Assembly (NCBI GenBank): GCA_027040375.1
Contig: JALUMJ010000104.1
Span: forward strand, 1-9,256
Length of the DNA stretch: 9,256 nt
Direction: 5' to 3'
Source of the DNA: Campylobacteraceae bacterium
GTDB lineage: Bacteria; Campylobacterota; Campylobacteria; Campylobacterales; Sulfurospirillaceae
Shown: positions 1-7,011 of the stretch, in pieces
Position numbering within the stretch: position 1 is the first letter of the stretch
Layout of the letters: each line of letters opens with the position of its first letter
The notes under the pieces: generated by a model
What the model was told of the DNA's origin: nothing
The model's input: the letters and a program-made list of their open reading frames with translations, nothing else
The model's database searches: none
Made by a program: the position numbers and the translations under genes

Positions 1-1754
1 ACTTAGAAGTTATCATGCCAGTTGATGAACGAGGTTGTTTTGATGAAACTGTCGTTAGAGAAAAATTACTTCCAAATCCGCAGGAGTTTGTCGGAGCTCA
101 TATATTTAAATCAAACGAAAAGATACTTGAATTACTTGGAAGCTCACTTCTAAAAGTTTCAAAATTTACCCACTCGTATCCATTTTGTTGGAGAACTCAT
201 AAACCACTAATCTACAGAGCTACAAGACAATGGTTTGTAGCGATGGATGCAAAAGAAGGCGGAAGAGATACTCTTAGAAATATGGCCATGAATGAGATAA
301 AAGATGTAAAATTTTACCCAAATAGTGGCAGAAAAAGATTGGAAACTATGGTTGAAAATAGACCTGATTGGTGTATCTCAAGACAAAGAGATTGGGGTGT
401 GCCGATAGCCTTTTTTAGGGATAAAGCAACAGATGAGCCTATTTTTGATGAAAAAGTGATGGAGTTTATAGCTGATACTTTTGAGAAAAAAGGAGCGGAT
501 GCTTGGTGGGATTTAGAGATAAAAGATTTATTAGTTCCAAACAGCGGTTATGAGCCTGAAAACCTAGAAAAAGTGATGGATATACTTGATGTTTGGTTCG
601 ATAGTGGAAGCACTTGGAGAGCAGTTTTAGAATCAAAAAGTTATGATGCAGGCGATTATCCAGCATCCATGTACCTAGAAGGTAGTGACCAACATCGTGG
701 TTGGTTTCAAAGCTCACTTTTAGTAAGCACTGCAAACAATAGCATCGCTCCTTATAAAAAGATTTTAACGCATGGTTTCACCGTAGATGAAAAAGGTGAA
801 AAGATGAGTAAATCTAAAGGAAATGTTATAGCTCCAAGTCAAATAGCAAAAAAATACGGTGTAGAAATACTTCGTCTTTGGGTGGGAGTTAGTGAATACA
901 CAACAGATTTGAAGATAAGTGACAATATTCTAAAACAAGTAAGTGAGCAGTATAGAAAAATCAGAAATACATTTAGATTTTTGCTCGCAAATGTAGATGA
1001 CTTGGAAAATATAGAAAATATAGAAAATTTCTCATCGATTGATAAGTGGATTTTAGCAAAAGCAAGAGATGTATTTGCTCAAACTAAAGAGGCATTTGAT
1101 GAGTATGATTTTGCTAAAGGATTAGCTACTTTAAATTATTTTATAACAAATGAATTAAGTGGAATTTACCTTGATATTTCTAAAGATAGACTATATTGTG
1201 ATGATAAAAATTCACAAACAAGAAGATCATCCCAAAGTGCTATGGCTCTTATCGCAAAAAGCATGTTAGCTCTTTATGCTCCAATACTCACATATAGTGT
1301 GGATGAAATATTAGAACATGCTCCAAAAATCATAAAAGGCGATTGTGAAGATGTTTTTGATTTAGTATATGAAGAGTTACCTGAAATCAAGATGCCTTTT
1401 GATGAAGCTTATATGATGCAAGCTAGAGAGAAATTTTTTGAGATAGTTGATAATCTTAAAAAAGACAAAAAGATAAAATCAACCTTGGAACTCGTTCTTT
1501 ATTCCGCATCAAATGAGCTTAAAAAATTAAGCAGTAGCGATGGAGAAGATTGGTTTACAGTGAGCAATATCATCTGTGCAAGCGCGGATAACCCAATCCA
1601 AAGTTTTAAAGTGGGTGCTGATGAATTTAATATATATTTTGCAAAAAGATACAAATGCCCAAGATGCTGGAAGTATAGAGCTAAAGAGGAAGATGAGCTT
1701 TGCTCAAGATGTAAGGGTGAAAAACCAAAACAGAGTTGCAGTAGCAATGTTTAG
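1..1754 (+). CDS. ileS: Isoleucyl-tRNA synthetase, 5'-truncated
   Basis: Cytoplasmic class I aminoacyl-tRNA synthetase that charges tRNA-Ile with isoleucine and edits mischarged valine. The reading frame is open from base 3, so the gene begins upstream; the Met codon at base 15 is internal. About 583 codons are visible of a family length near 900-940. Missing are the HIGH motif and most of the CP1 editing domain, whose end is seen as MPVDERG and the [17 protein letters not shown] block. Visible landmarks are [10 protein letters not shown] (from 369), [10 protein letters not shown] (about 588-617), DQHRGWF (687-707) and KMSKS (801-815), followed by the helical anticodon-binding domain. At the C-terminus are two CxxC pairs (Cys codons at 1656, 1665, 1701, 1710) that form the zinc site of bacterial IleRS. 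A short in-frame 9-bp repeat lies at 1005-1028. The stop overlaps the next small ORF by 8 nt. The identification is very secure. Confidence 0.98.
   Translation, partial: LEVIMPVDERGCFDETVVREKLLPNPQEFVGAHIFKSNEKILELLGSSLLKVSKFTHSYPFCWRTHKPLIYRATRQWFVAMDAKEGGRDTLRNMAMNEIKDVKFYPNSGRKRLETMVENRPDWCISRQRDWGVPIAFFRDKATDEPIFDEKVMEFIADTFEKKGADAWWDLEIKDLLVPNSGYEPENLEKVMDILDVWFDSGSTWRAVLESKSYDAGDYPASMYLEGSDQHRGWFQSSLLVSTANNSIAPYKKILTHGFTVDEKGEKMSKSKGNVIAPSQIAKKYGVEILRLWVGVSEYTTDLKISDNILKQVSEQYRKIRNTFRFLLANVDDLENIENIENFSSIDKWILAKARDVFAQTKEAFDEYDFAKGLATLNYFITNELSGIYLDISKDRLYCDDKNSQTRRSSQSAMALIAKSMLALYAPILTYSVDEILEHAPKIIKGDCEDVFDLVYEELPEIKMPFDEAYMMQAREKFFEIVDNLKKDKKIKSTLELVLYSASNELKKLSSSDGEDWFTVSNIICASADNPIQSFKVGADEFNIYFAKRYKCPRCWKYRAKEEDELCSRCKGEKPKQSCSSNV
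1005..1028 (+). repeat. In-frame 9-bp tandem repeat within ileS
   Basis: The unit GAAAATATA occurs about 2.7 times (1005-1013, 1014-1022, partial 1023-1028) and encodes Glu-Asn-Ile, Glu-Asn-Ile, Glu-Asn. It lies after the KMSKS motif, near the start of the anticodon-binding helical domain. Because the unit is a multiple of three, gain or loss of a copy would change length without shifting the frame. In AT-rich DNA it may simply be chance slippage. Confidence 0.8.
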
Positions 1755-1854
1755 TGAACCAGTAACTCTAAGATTTATCTTCGAGACAATCGGAGTTATA
1801 TTTGTTCTTATTGTGATAAGCATATTTTTAGTAAAAAGCAGGAGTGTGAATTGA
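1747..1854 (+). CDS. 35-aa single-span membrane microprotein between ileS and gatA
   Basis: A 35-residue ORF starting [10 protein letters not shown]. One strongly hydrophobic segment, roughly residues 11-29 (rich in Ile, Val, Phe, Leu), is followed by a short basic tail KSRSVN, so it looks like a single-pass inner-membrane protein. Its ATG lies inside the last codons of ileS (8 nt overlap), and its TGA overlaps the TTG start of gatA. I see no good Shine-Dalgarno upstream, only CAGAG at 1731, so translation is probably coupled to termination of ileS. An upstream in-frame ATG at 1576 would run entirely inside ileS and was not chosen. From memory, C. jejuni carries a similarly placed tiny gene between ileS and gatA, which supports a real gene. 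The function is unknown and nothing in the sequence links it to tRNA charging. Confidence 0.7.
   Translation: MFSEPVTLRFIFETIGVIFVLIVISIFLVKSRSVN
1840..1844 (+). promoter_or_regulatory. Shine-Dalgarno AGGAG that fixes the TTG start of gatA
   Basis: AGGAG sits 6 nt before the TTG at 1851, the expected spacing. It lies inside the 35-codon membrane ORF, so ribosomes finishing that ORF stop next to this site. The first in-frame ATG of gatA is at codon 48, only eight codons before the catalytic lysine, which makes TTG the only sensible start. Confidence 0.8.
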
Positions 1855-3209
1855 TAACATTAAAAAAAGCTCTCAGCCTTCCTACAGAAGAGATAGCACA
1901 TGTTAGGCAAGATTTAATAAAAAAGATAGAAGATAAAAAAGAGATAGGCGCTTATATAGAGCAATTGACAAACACGGAAATTTCTCAGTATATGGATGGT
2001 ATTCCAATAGCTATAAAAGACAATATCCAAGTAAATGGCTGGGAAGTAACGAGTGGTTCAAACATACTTCAAGGTTATATCGCTCCATATAATGCAACGG
2101 TTATAAACAATCTATTGCATCACGGCTTATCTCCATTTGGTAGAACAAATATGGATGAATTTGCTATGGGAAGCTCAACTGAGAGTTCGTTTTATGGCAA
2201 AACTAGAAATCCTCATGATTTAAGCAGAGTCCCAGGAGGAAGTAGTGGCGGAAGTGCGGCCGCAGTGGCTGGGGGCATCGCAATAGCGGCTCTTGGAAGT
2301 GATACAGGTGGAAGTATCAGACAGCCTGCGTCTTTTTGTGGTTGTGTTGGTATGAAGCCAACTTATGGAAAAGTAAGCAGATATGGACTTGGAGCGTATT
2401 CTAGCTCACTTGACCAGATAGGACCAATCACTCAAAATGTAGAAGATGCAGCTATTTTGTATGACATCATAGCAGGACATGAAAGCCGTGATTCTACTAG
2501 TGCAAATATCGCTCATAAAAAAGTATCTGATATTTTAAATCCAGATAAAAAGATGACTATAGCAGTGATAGAAAACTATCTTAGTGAAGCAAATGCAGAT
2601 GTGCAAGAAAAGATGAGAGAGGGCATAAAAGCACTTGAGACGGCAGGCCATAAAATCATATATAAAAACTTTATAAATACAAAGTATGATATAGCAACCT
2701 ACTACATCATAGCAACCGCAGAAGCGAGTGCAAATCTTAGCAGATATGATGGAGTAAGATATGGCAATAGGCAATCAAACGAGAGCTTAAATAAGATGTA
2801 CTTACAAAGCAGAAGCCTTGGATTTGGCGAAGAAGTAAAAAGACGAATCTTACTTGGAACTTTTGTCTTAAGTAGCGGATATTATGATGCTTACTACATA
2901 AAAGCACAAAAAGCTAGGCATCTTATAAAAAAACAGTATGAAGAGATTTTTGAAGAGGCAGATTTGATATTTGCTCCAGTTGCTCCAACTCCTGCATTTG
3001 AGTTTGGAAGCAAAAAAGACCCACTTGAGATGTATCTAAGTGATGCATATACAATCTCTTTAAATCTTGCAGGACTTCCGGGAATTTCAGTTCCGTTGGG
3101 TAAAAATGCAGATGGTTTGCCGATAGGCGGACAGTTAATAGGAAAAGCATATGGCGAACAAGAGCTTTTTGATGGAGCTATGAGTTTAGAAAGAGAATTA
3201 GACATTTAA
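1851..3209 (+). CDS. gatA: Asp/Glu-tRNA(Asn/Gln) amidotransferase subunit A
   Basis: Amidase subunit of the GatCAB complex. It hydrolyses glutamine and supplies ammonia to GatB, which converts Glu-tRNA(Gln) to Gln-tRNA(Gln) and often Asp-tRNA(Asn) to Asn-tRNA(Asn). The 452-residue product is near the family length (450-490). The amidase-signature triad is visible: Lys56 in IPIAIKDN, Ser131 in [11 protein letters not shown] and Ser155 in [10 protein letters not shown]. The spacings of 75 and 24 residues match those I recall for the Staphylococcus aureus enzyme (79/154/178). The [17 protein letters not shown] block and the C-terminal [11 protein letters not shown] motif are also typical. The start is TTG with a good ribosome site, and TTGA overlaps the preceding microprotein stop. 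gatB and gatC are not in the window. Campylobacterota lack GlnRS as far as I know, so the gene is probably essential. Confidence 0.97.
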   Translation: MITLKKALSLPTEEIAHVRQDLIKKIEDKKEIGAYIEQLTNTEISQYMDGIPIAIKDNIQVNGWEVTSGSNILQGYIAPYNATVINNLLHHGLSPFGRTNMDEFAMGSSTESSFYGKTRNPHDLSRVPGGSSGGSAAAVAGGIAIAALGSDTGGSIRQPASFCGCVGMKPTYGKVSRYGLGAYSSSLDQIGPITQNVEDAAILYDIIAGHESRDSTSANIAHKKVSDILNPDKKMTIAVIENYLSEANADVQEKMREGIKALETAGHKIIYKNFINTKYDIATYYIIATAEASANLSRYDGVRYGNRQSNESLNKMYLQSRSLGFGEEVKRRILLGTFVLSSGYYDAYYIKAQKARHLIKKQYEEIFEEADLIFAPVAPTPAFEFGSKKDPLEMYLSDAYTISLNLAGLPGISVPLGKNADGLPIGGQLIGKAYGEQELFDGAMSLERELDI

Positions 3210-3235
3210 ACACAGCAATAAAGGGGAAAAATAGT

Positions 3236-4684
3236 ATGAAAATTCGTAAAAGAGCTTTAACATTTGAAGATGTTTTGATGGTACCACAGTACTCAGAAGT
3301 TTTACCAAAGCAGGTAAAATTAAATTCTATGCTAACTAAAAACATAGCTTTAAACATACCTCTTGTTTCAGCTGCTATGGATACAGTAACAGAACATCGT
3401 GCTGCAATCATGTTAGCTAGACTTGGAGGCATCGGTATTATCCATAAAAATATGGATATAAAGGCACAAGCAAGAGAGATCCAAAGAGTTAAAAAAAGTG
3501 AAAGCGGAATCATCATAGACCCAGTTTCTGTGCATTTTGATTCAAGTGTACGAGAAGCAGCAGATATCATGAGCGAGTATAGAATCTCTGGCGTTCCTGT
3601 TATAAATGATGATGATATATTGATTGGAATTTTGACGAATAGAGATTTAAGATTTGAAACTATATTTGATAAAAAAGTTGGCGAAGTGATGACCCCTATG
3701 CCTCTTATCACAGTTTCAAAAGGCACAACACTTGATCAAGCTGAAGAGATATTTAAGACAAATAAAGTGGAAAAACTCCCAGTTGTCGGAAAAAATAACA
3801 AGCTAGAAGGCTTGATTACTATAAAAGATTTGAAGAAAAGAAAAGAGTATCCAAATGCAAATAAAGATGAATTTGGAAGACTTATAGTAGGAGCCGCTAT
3901 TGGTGTTGGACAAGTAGATAGAGCTACAGCTCTTGTAAAAGCTGGTGTTGATGTACTTGTTTTGGACTCTGCCCATGGTCATTCAAAAGGCATCATAGAT
4001 ACAGTAAGAAAGATAAAAGAGTTGTTAGATGTTGATATAATAGCTGGAAATATAGCTACCAAAGAAGCCACGCTAGCTCTCATAGAAGCTGGAGCCGACG
4101 CGGTTAAAGTGGGAATTGGACCGGGGAGCATATGCACCACTAGGATAGTAGCAGGTGTTGGAGTTCCTCAAATCTCAGCTATAGAAGAGTGTAGTGAAGT
4201 TGGTAAAGCTCACGGAGTGCCTATCATCGCAGATGGCGGTATAAAATACTCTGGTGATTTAGCAAAAGCACTAGCTGTAGGAGCAAGTTCTGTGATGATA
4301 GGAAGTTTGCTTGCAGGAACTGTTGAAAGTCCTGGTGAAATCATAACTTATCAAGGACGACAATATAAAACTTATAGAGGCATGGGAAGTATCGGAGCTA
4401 TGGCGCAAGGCAGCACAGATAGATACTTTCAAGATGGAACTGCAACAGATAAACTAGTGCCTGAGGGGATTGAGGGAAGAGTTCCACTTATCGGTTCTAT
4501 CAAAGATGTGGTTCATCAACTAATCGGTGGGCTTAGGTCATCTATGGGTTATGTCGGCGGTAAAGATTTGATTGATTTTCAAGACAAGGCTGAATTTGTA
4601 GAGATTACAAGTGCAGGTTTAAAAGAGAGTCATGTTCACGATGTTATAATCACACACGAAGCACCAAATTATAGGATAAATTAG
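3236..4684 (+). CDS. guaB: Inosine-5'-monophosphate dehydrogenase
   Basis: Oxidises IMP to XMP with NAD+, the committed step of GMP synthesis in the cytoplasm. The 482-residue length is normal for bacterial IMPDH. The catalytic (beta/alpha)8 barrel is interrupted by a regulatory Bateman module of two CBS domains (about residues 95-205, with GVPVINDDD and KLPVVGKNN). Active-site features are the loop GPGSICTTR with Cys300 as nucleophile, the IMP phosphate-binding part [11 protein letters not shown] (331-341), the flap dyad Arg396-Tyr397 in STDRYF, and EGIEGRVP (410-417). An AAGGGGA ribosome site at 3221-3227 precedes the ATG by 8 nt. It follows gatA after 26 nt with no terminator or obvious promoter, and metX starts 6 nt after its stop, so co-transcription is likely. 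Identification is secure. Confidence 0.98.
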   Translation: MKIRKRALTFEDVLMVPQYSEVLPKQVKLNSMLTKNIALNIPLVSAAMDTVTEHRAAIMLARLGGIGIIHKNMDIKAQAREIQRVKKSESGIIIDPVSVHFDSSVREAADIMSEYRISGVPVINDDDILIGILTNRDLRFETIFDKKVGEVMTPMPLITVSKGTTLDQAEEIFKTNKVEKLPVVGKNNKLEGLITIKDLKKRKEYPNANKDEFGRLIVGAAIGVGQVDRATALVKAGVDVLVLDSAHGHSKGIIDTVRKIKELLDVDIIAGNIATKEATLALIEAGADAVKVGIGPGSICTTRIVAGVGVPQISAIEECSEVGKAHGVPIIADGGIKYSGDLAKALAVGASSVMIGSLLAGTVESPGEIITYQGRQYKTYRGMGSIGAMAQGSTDRYFQDGTATDKLVPEGIEGRVPLIGSIKDVVHQLIGGLRSSMGYVGGKDLIDFQDKAEFVEITSAGLKESHVHDVIITHEAPNYRIN

Positions 4685-4690
4685 GTATAT

Positions 4691-5794
4691 ATGAAAATTT
4701 TTACAAGTAGTGAGTATTTTGACGAGCAACTCTATCTTGAGAGTGGTCGTATTTTAGAAGGATATACTCTTGCTTATGAAACTTATGGTGAGTTAAATCG
4801 TGATAAGTCAAATGCTATAGTCGTTTTTCATGCACTTACAGGCTCACACCATGCGGCTGGCAAGTATGAAGGCGACTCAAAGCCGGGCTGGTGGGATGGA
4901 CTTATCGGTGATGGTAAAGTGATAGATACTACAAAATACTTTGTGATTTGTGTAAATATCCTTGGGAGCTGTTTTGGCTCAAGTGGACCGACAAGCCAAA
5001 CCAAAAAAGGACAAAAGCCACTTCGCATGAAGTTCCCTGTGATTACTATAAGTGATATGATTAATTCTCAGATGAATCTTTTTAAAAGACTTGGAATTAA
5101 CAAAGCTTATGCAGTTATTGGTGGCTCGCTTGGTGGCATGCAAGCGCTTTGTGTTGGTATTGAACACCCAGAATTTACAGATAGAGTGATTATGTTAGCC
5201 TCTACCTATGCAACAAGCCCTTGGGCGATATCGTTTAATAAGTTGGCCATGGAAGGCATCGTAAAAGATACAAGATTTCAAGATGGTAATTACAAAAAAG
5301 AAGATTTTGAAGATATAGGATTAAATGGTTTTGCCATAGGTCGGATGGCTGGGCATATAAGCTTTTTAAGCCCAAAATCCATGCAAAAGAAATTTGGTAG
5401 AAATTATGTTGAAACAGATGGTCTGTATGAGCTTTTTGGAAGATTTCAAGTTGAGAGATATATGGAGTATAATGGACAAAACTTTGCGAAAAGATTTGAT
5501 CCATTAAGCTATCTTTACATCATAAAAGCGATGAATATATTTGATGCTTCAAGAAACAAAGATTCTCTAAGTGCTTCCTTGAAAAGTATAAAAGCCAAGA
5601 TGACACTTGTCTCTTTTAGAGGTGATATGCTTTTTATGCCAAGTGAAATGGAGACTATTAGAGACTCCCTAAAAGATTTAGGAAGAGGGGAACGAGTCGA
5701 GTATCATTGCGTGGATAGTAGCTACGGGCACGACGCATTTTTAGTAGAATATGATAAATTTGATTTTTATATAAGGAAGGCATTAGATGGATAA
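4691..5794 (+). CDS. metX: Homoserine O-acyltransferase (MetX family)
   Basis: Activates the homoserine hydroxyl with an acyl-CoA, usually acetyl-CoA, giving the substrate for sulfhydrylation to homocysteine in methionine synthesis. The 367-residue alpha/beta-hydrolase has the MetX-type triad: Ser146 in the elbow GGSLGGMQ, Asp312 in FRGDMLFMP and His347 in YGHDAFL. Other family blocks are HALTGSHHAAG (47-57), GWWDGLIG (66-73) and LGSCFGSSGPTSQ (91-103). The ATG lies 6 nt after guaB, with a weak AGG overlapping the guaB stop, so translation is probably coupled. It overlaps xseB by 8 nt. Some MetX-family proteins use succinyl-CoA or act on serine, and I cannot settle acyl specificity by eye. 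The acetyl assignment follows the family majority. Confidence 0.93.
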   Translation: MKIFTSSEYFDEQLYLESGRILEGYTLAYETYGELNRDKSNAIVVFHALTGSHHAAGKYEGDSKPGWWDGLIGDGKVIDTTKYFVICVNILGSCFGSSGPTSQTKKGQKPLRMKFPVITISDMINSQMNLFKRLGINKAYAVIGGSLGGMQALCVGIEHPEFTDRVIMLASTYATSPWAISFNKLAMEGIVKDTRFQDGNYKKEDFEDIGLNGFAIGRMAGHISFLSPKSMQKKFGRNYVETDGLYELFGRFQVERYMEYNGQNFAKRFDPLSYLYIIKAMNIFDASRNKDSLSASLKSIKAKMTLVSFRGDMLFMPSEMETIRDSLKDLGRGERVEYHCVDSSYGHDAFLVEYDKFDFYIRKALDG

Positions 5795-5987
5795 TGAAAT
5801 AAGCTTTGAAGATAAGTTAAAAAGTGCAAAAGAGATTTTAGAAAAGTTAAGCAACCCAAGTATCACGCTAAAAGATGGTATGAATGAATACAAAAAAGGA
5901 ATAGCAGTTTTAAATGAGGCCACGAAAATGATAGAAGATGCCAAACTAGAGTATGAAAAACTACAAATAGGCAACGAGCACTCATGA
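5787..5987 (+). CDS. xseB: Exodeoxyribonuclease VII small subunit
   Basis: Small accessory subunit of exonuclease VII. Several copies bind the large XseA subunit, which degrades single-stranded DNA in both directions. The 66-residue, all-helical product is slightly shorter than E. coli XseB (80 aa). It shows the family pattern: FEDKLKSAKEILEKL, a short loop with an L-K-D-G type turn, then a second helix with EYKKGIAVLNEA and MIEDAKLEYEKL, which form a helical hairpin. The AGGAAGG ribosome site at 5774-5780 is 6 nt from the ATG. The start overlaps the end of metX by 8 nt, and the TGA overlaps the next ATG (ATGA), so translation is coupled on both sides. xseA is not in the window. Short coiled proteins are easy to mis-assign, but length and pattern fit well. 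Confidence 0.85.
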   Translation: MDNEISFEDKLKSAKEILEKLSNPSITLKDGMNEYKKGIAVLNEATKMIEDAKLEYEKLQIGNEHS

Positions 5988-6778
5988 AATGTGCCGCGCT
6001 TCAGCTTTCCACTCTTCCTATGAGTGAAGCAAAATTAGATTATTATTTTAGAATTTGTGAGAAAAAAGGTGTGGAGCTTGTTTTATTGAGCGAATATGCA
6101 CTAAATAGTTTTTTTAAAGAGTTGGAAACTATGCCAATTCTTATGATAAAAGAGCAAACAAATCACAAGATAAAAATTTTAAAAGATTTATGCAGAAGAT
6201 ACAATATGATTGCAGTTGCTCCGATTATCTTGGTTAAAGGTGAAAAACTGTTTAAATCTGTCGCAAAATTTTCGCCTAAAAGTGTGCATTATTATAATCA
6301 ACAATTTTTGATAAATTTTAAACATTGGGATGAAGAAAGGTTTTTTGATAATGCTATAGAGACATTTTCTACACCAGTTTTTACACTAAACAAGATAAGA
6401 TTTGGAATCATAAATGGTTATGAAGCGCATTTTGATGCAGTTTGGATGGATGCCATGCAAAAAAATGTAGATGTAGTTTTGATGCCATCATCCTCAACAT
6501 TTGATTCAGCAAACAGATGGCAAGCCATGTTAAAAACAAGGGCATTTTTAAACTCTATGTACATTTTAAGAGCCAACCGAGTAGGAAATTACAGTGATGA
6601 TCAAATATCATGGAAATTTTATGGACACAGTAAACTAGTAAACCCTTACGGAGAGATTGAACTCTCACTTGGACATAAAGAAGAGATACTTCTATGCGAT
6701 ATAGAAAAACAAGAGTCCTTAAATGCAAAAAAACTATGGGGCTGGAAAAAACAACTCTCTAAAAGGGGTCAGGGTTAA
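5984..6778 (+). CDS. Nitrilase-superfamily (carbon-nitrogen hydrolase fold) protein, apparently lacking catalytic Lys and Cys
   Basis: A 264-residue single-domain protein of the nitrilase/amidase superfamily, whose active members cut C-N bonds with a Glu-Lys-Cys triad. Fold landmarks are present: Glu37 in LLSEYAL, acidic HWDEERFF (114-121), VVLMPSSST (164-172), RWQAMLKTRAFLN (178-190), YILRANRVGNY and YGHSKLVNPYGEI (213-225). The usual YRKxHL segment reads YNQQFL (104-109), so the Lys position is Gln106. The usual ICYD/E nucleophile elbow reads NGYE (144-147), so the Cys position is Gly145 (codon GGT at 6416). Only Glu of the triad remains. A pseudoenzyme or binding protein is therefore more likely than a hydrolase, and the substrate is unknown. 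The start overlaps the xseB stop (ATGA). The last three codons fall in the 44-bp palindrome. A C. jejuni gene of this family occupies a similar place, as I recall. Confidence 0.85.
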   Translation: MKCAALQLSTLPMSEAKLDYYFRICEKKGVELVLLSEYALNSFFKELETMPILMIKEQTNHKIKILKDLCRRYNMIAVAPIILVKGEKLFKSVAKFSPKSVHYYNQQFLINFKHWDEERFFDNAIETFSTPVFTLNKIRFGIINGYEAHFDAVWMDAMQKNVDVVLMPSSSTFDSANRWQAMLKTRAFLNSMYILRANRVGNYSDDQISWKFYGHSKLVNPYGEIELSLGHKEEILLCDIEKQESLNAKKLWGWKKQLSKRGQG

Positions 6779-6814
6779 ACTTTAAACTTTTTAAAAAGTT
6801 TAAAGTTTAACCCT
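6771..6814. repeat. Perfect 44-bp palindrome (22-bp arms), possible terminator hairpin or REP-like element
   Basis: The left arm 6771-6792 (AGGGTTAAACTTTAAAC then TTTTT) is exactly the reverse complement of 6793-6814, with no mismatch and no spacer. The symmetry ends on both sides (C at 6770, A at 6815). The arm carries a near direct repeat, TTAAAC/TTTAAAC. It contains the stop of the nitrilase-like gene, whose last codons come from a G-rich flank (GGGGTCAGGG) unusual for this AT-rich sequence. As RNA it would form a 20-bp stem with a tiny loop and could end or weaken transcription, but no T-tract follows. The one-sided GGGGTC flank also recalls REP-type palindromes moved by RAYT transposases. 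That second reading is inference. Confidence 0.85.
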
Positions 6815-6831
6815 AGTTTAATAAAAAGAGA

Positions 6832-6837
6832 TATGAT
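6832..6837 (+). promoter_or_regulatory. Possible -10 box (TATGAT) for the leader-aminotransferase-murC unit
   Basis: TATGAT lies in the only sizeable non-coding gap of the window (about 84 nt), downstream of the palindrome and about 25 nt upstream of the leader ORF ATG. That would give a 5' leader of about 18 nt containing the AAGGAGAG ribosome site. There is no TTGACA-like -35, but Campylobacterota promoters commonly lack one. In such AT-rich DNA the match may be chance. Confidence 0.25.
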
Positions 6838-6862
6838 TTGATATATAAATAAGGAGAGTGAA

Positions 6863-6913
6863 ATGTTAATTAAGAAATTTAAAATGTCTATTCCCTCAAG
6901 AGGTAAAAATTAA
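6863..6913 (+). CDS. 16-codon leader ORF
   Basis: A tiny ORF encoding MLIKKFKMSIPSRGKN, basic and without a hydrophobic segment. It has the best ribosome site of the intergenic region, AGGAG at 6852-6856, with 6 nt spacing to the ATG. Its TAA shares one base with the next ATG (TAATG), typical of stop-start coupling. It may be a leader peptide that delivers ribosomes to the following membrane ORF, or a relic. There is no run of one amino acid to suggest classical attenuation; it holds four lysines, which is notable beside a possible lysine/diaminopimelate gene but weak evidence. An alternative start is the inner ATG at 6884. No homologue is recognised. Confidence 0.4.
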   Translation: MLIKKFKMSIPSRGKN

Positions 6914-7011
6914 TGTCATATTTTTTTATTGCAGTTGTTATTCTGTTTTTGATTGGGCTTATAGTTGTAGCAATGATGATGGACAAAGATGATATGGAGA
7001 AAGAAGATTGA
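6913..7011 (+). CDS. 32-aa single-span membrane microprotein upstream of the aminotransferase
   Basis: The 32-residue product begins MSYFFIAVVILFLIGLIVVA, one continuous hydrophobic helix (about residues 3-22), followed by MMMDKDDMEKED, a strongly acidic tail. This predicts a small single-pass inner-membrane protein. The start follows the leader stop as TAATG, and an AGAGG at 6899-6903, 9 nt upstream, may help. The stop TGA at 7009-7011 overlaps the TTG start of the aminotransferase. I do not recognise the family. Its topology (one span plus acidic tail) is loosely like small assembly factors such as CcoS, but I see no sequence match. Clear hydrophobic design and tight coupling on both sides suggest a real gene. 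Confidence 0.6.
   Translation: MSYFFIAVVILFLIGLIVVAMMMDKDDMEKED
6996..6999 (+). promoter_or_regulatory. Shine-Dalgarno GGAG for the TTG start of the aminotransferase
   Basis: GGAG ends 8 nt before the TTG at 7008. An in-frame stop (TGA at 6990-6992) lies just upstream, and the next in-frame Met is residue 172, so TTG is the only workable start for a full-length protein. Confidence 0.75.

Noticed and set aside
1576..1746. Upstream extension of the 35-aa microprotein to an ATG at 1576 (92 codons)
   Set aside because: The added part is an out-of-frame reading of the conserved ileS C-terminus including its zinc site. The hydrophobic design begins only after 1747.
2894..3205. Minus-strand open frames opposite the gatA C-terminal region (including 2923-3150)
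   Set aside because: These are shadows of gatA in complementary frames, with no ribosome site and no family resemblance.
3178..3726. 182-codon open frame on the minus strand opposite the start of guaB
   Set aside because: It lies fully over the gatA 3' end and guaB, whose identities are certain. It has no recognisable domain, and its hydrophobic composition is what the complement of this coding sequence gives.
5783..5974. Minus-strand 63-codon hydrophobic frame opposite xseB
   Set aside because: It is the complement of a Lys/Glu-rich helical coding sequence, which reads as Phe/Leu/Ser-rich. No independent support.
6842..6850. TATATAAAT just upstream of the leader ORF as a -10 promoter element
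   Set aside because: A start site 6-7 nt downstream would fall within or beyond the AAGGAGAG ribosome site, so it is less suitable than TATGAT at 6832. AT richness makes such matches common.
6779..6912. Riboswitch or structured RNA upstream of the aminotransferase unit
   Set aside because: Apart from the palindrome, no multi-stem conserved motif such as a lysine riboswitch core is visible, and the space after the palindrome is only about 50 nt before the leader ORF.
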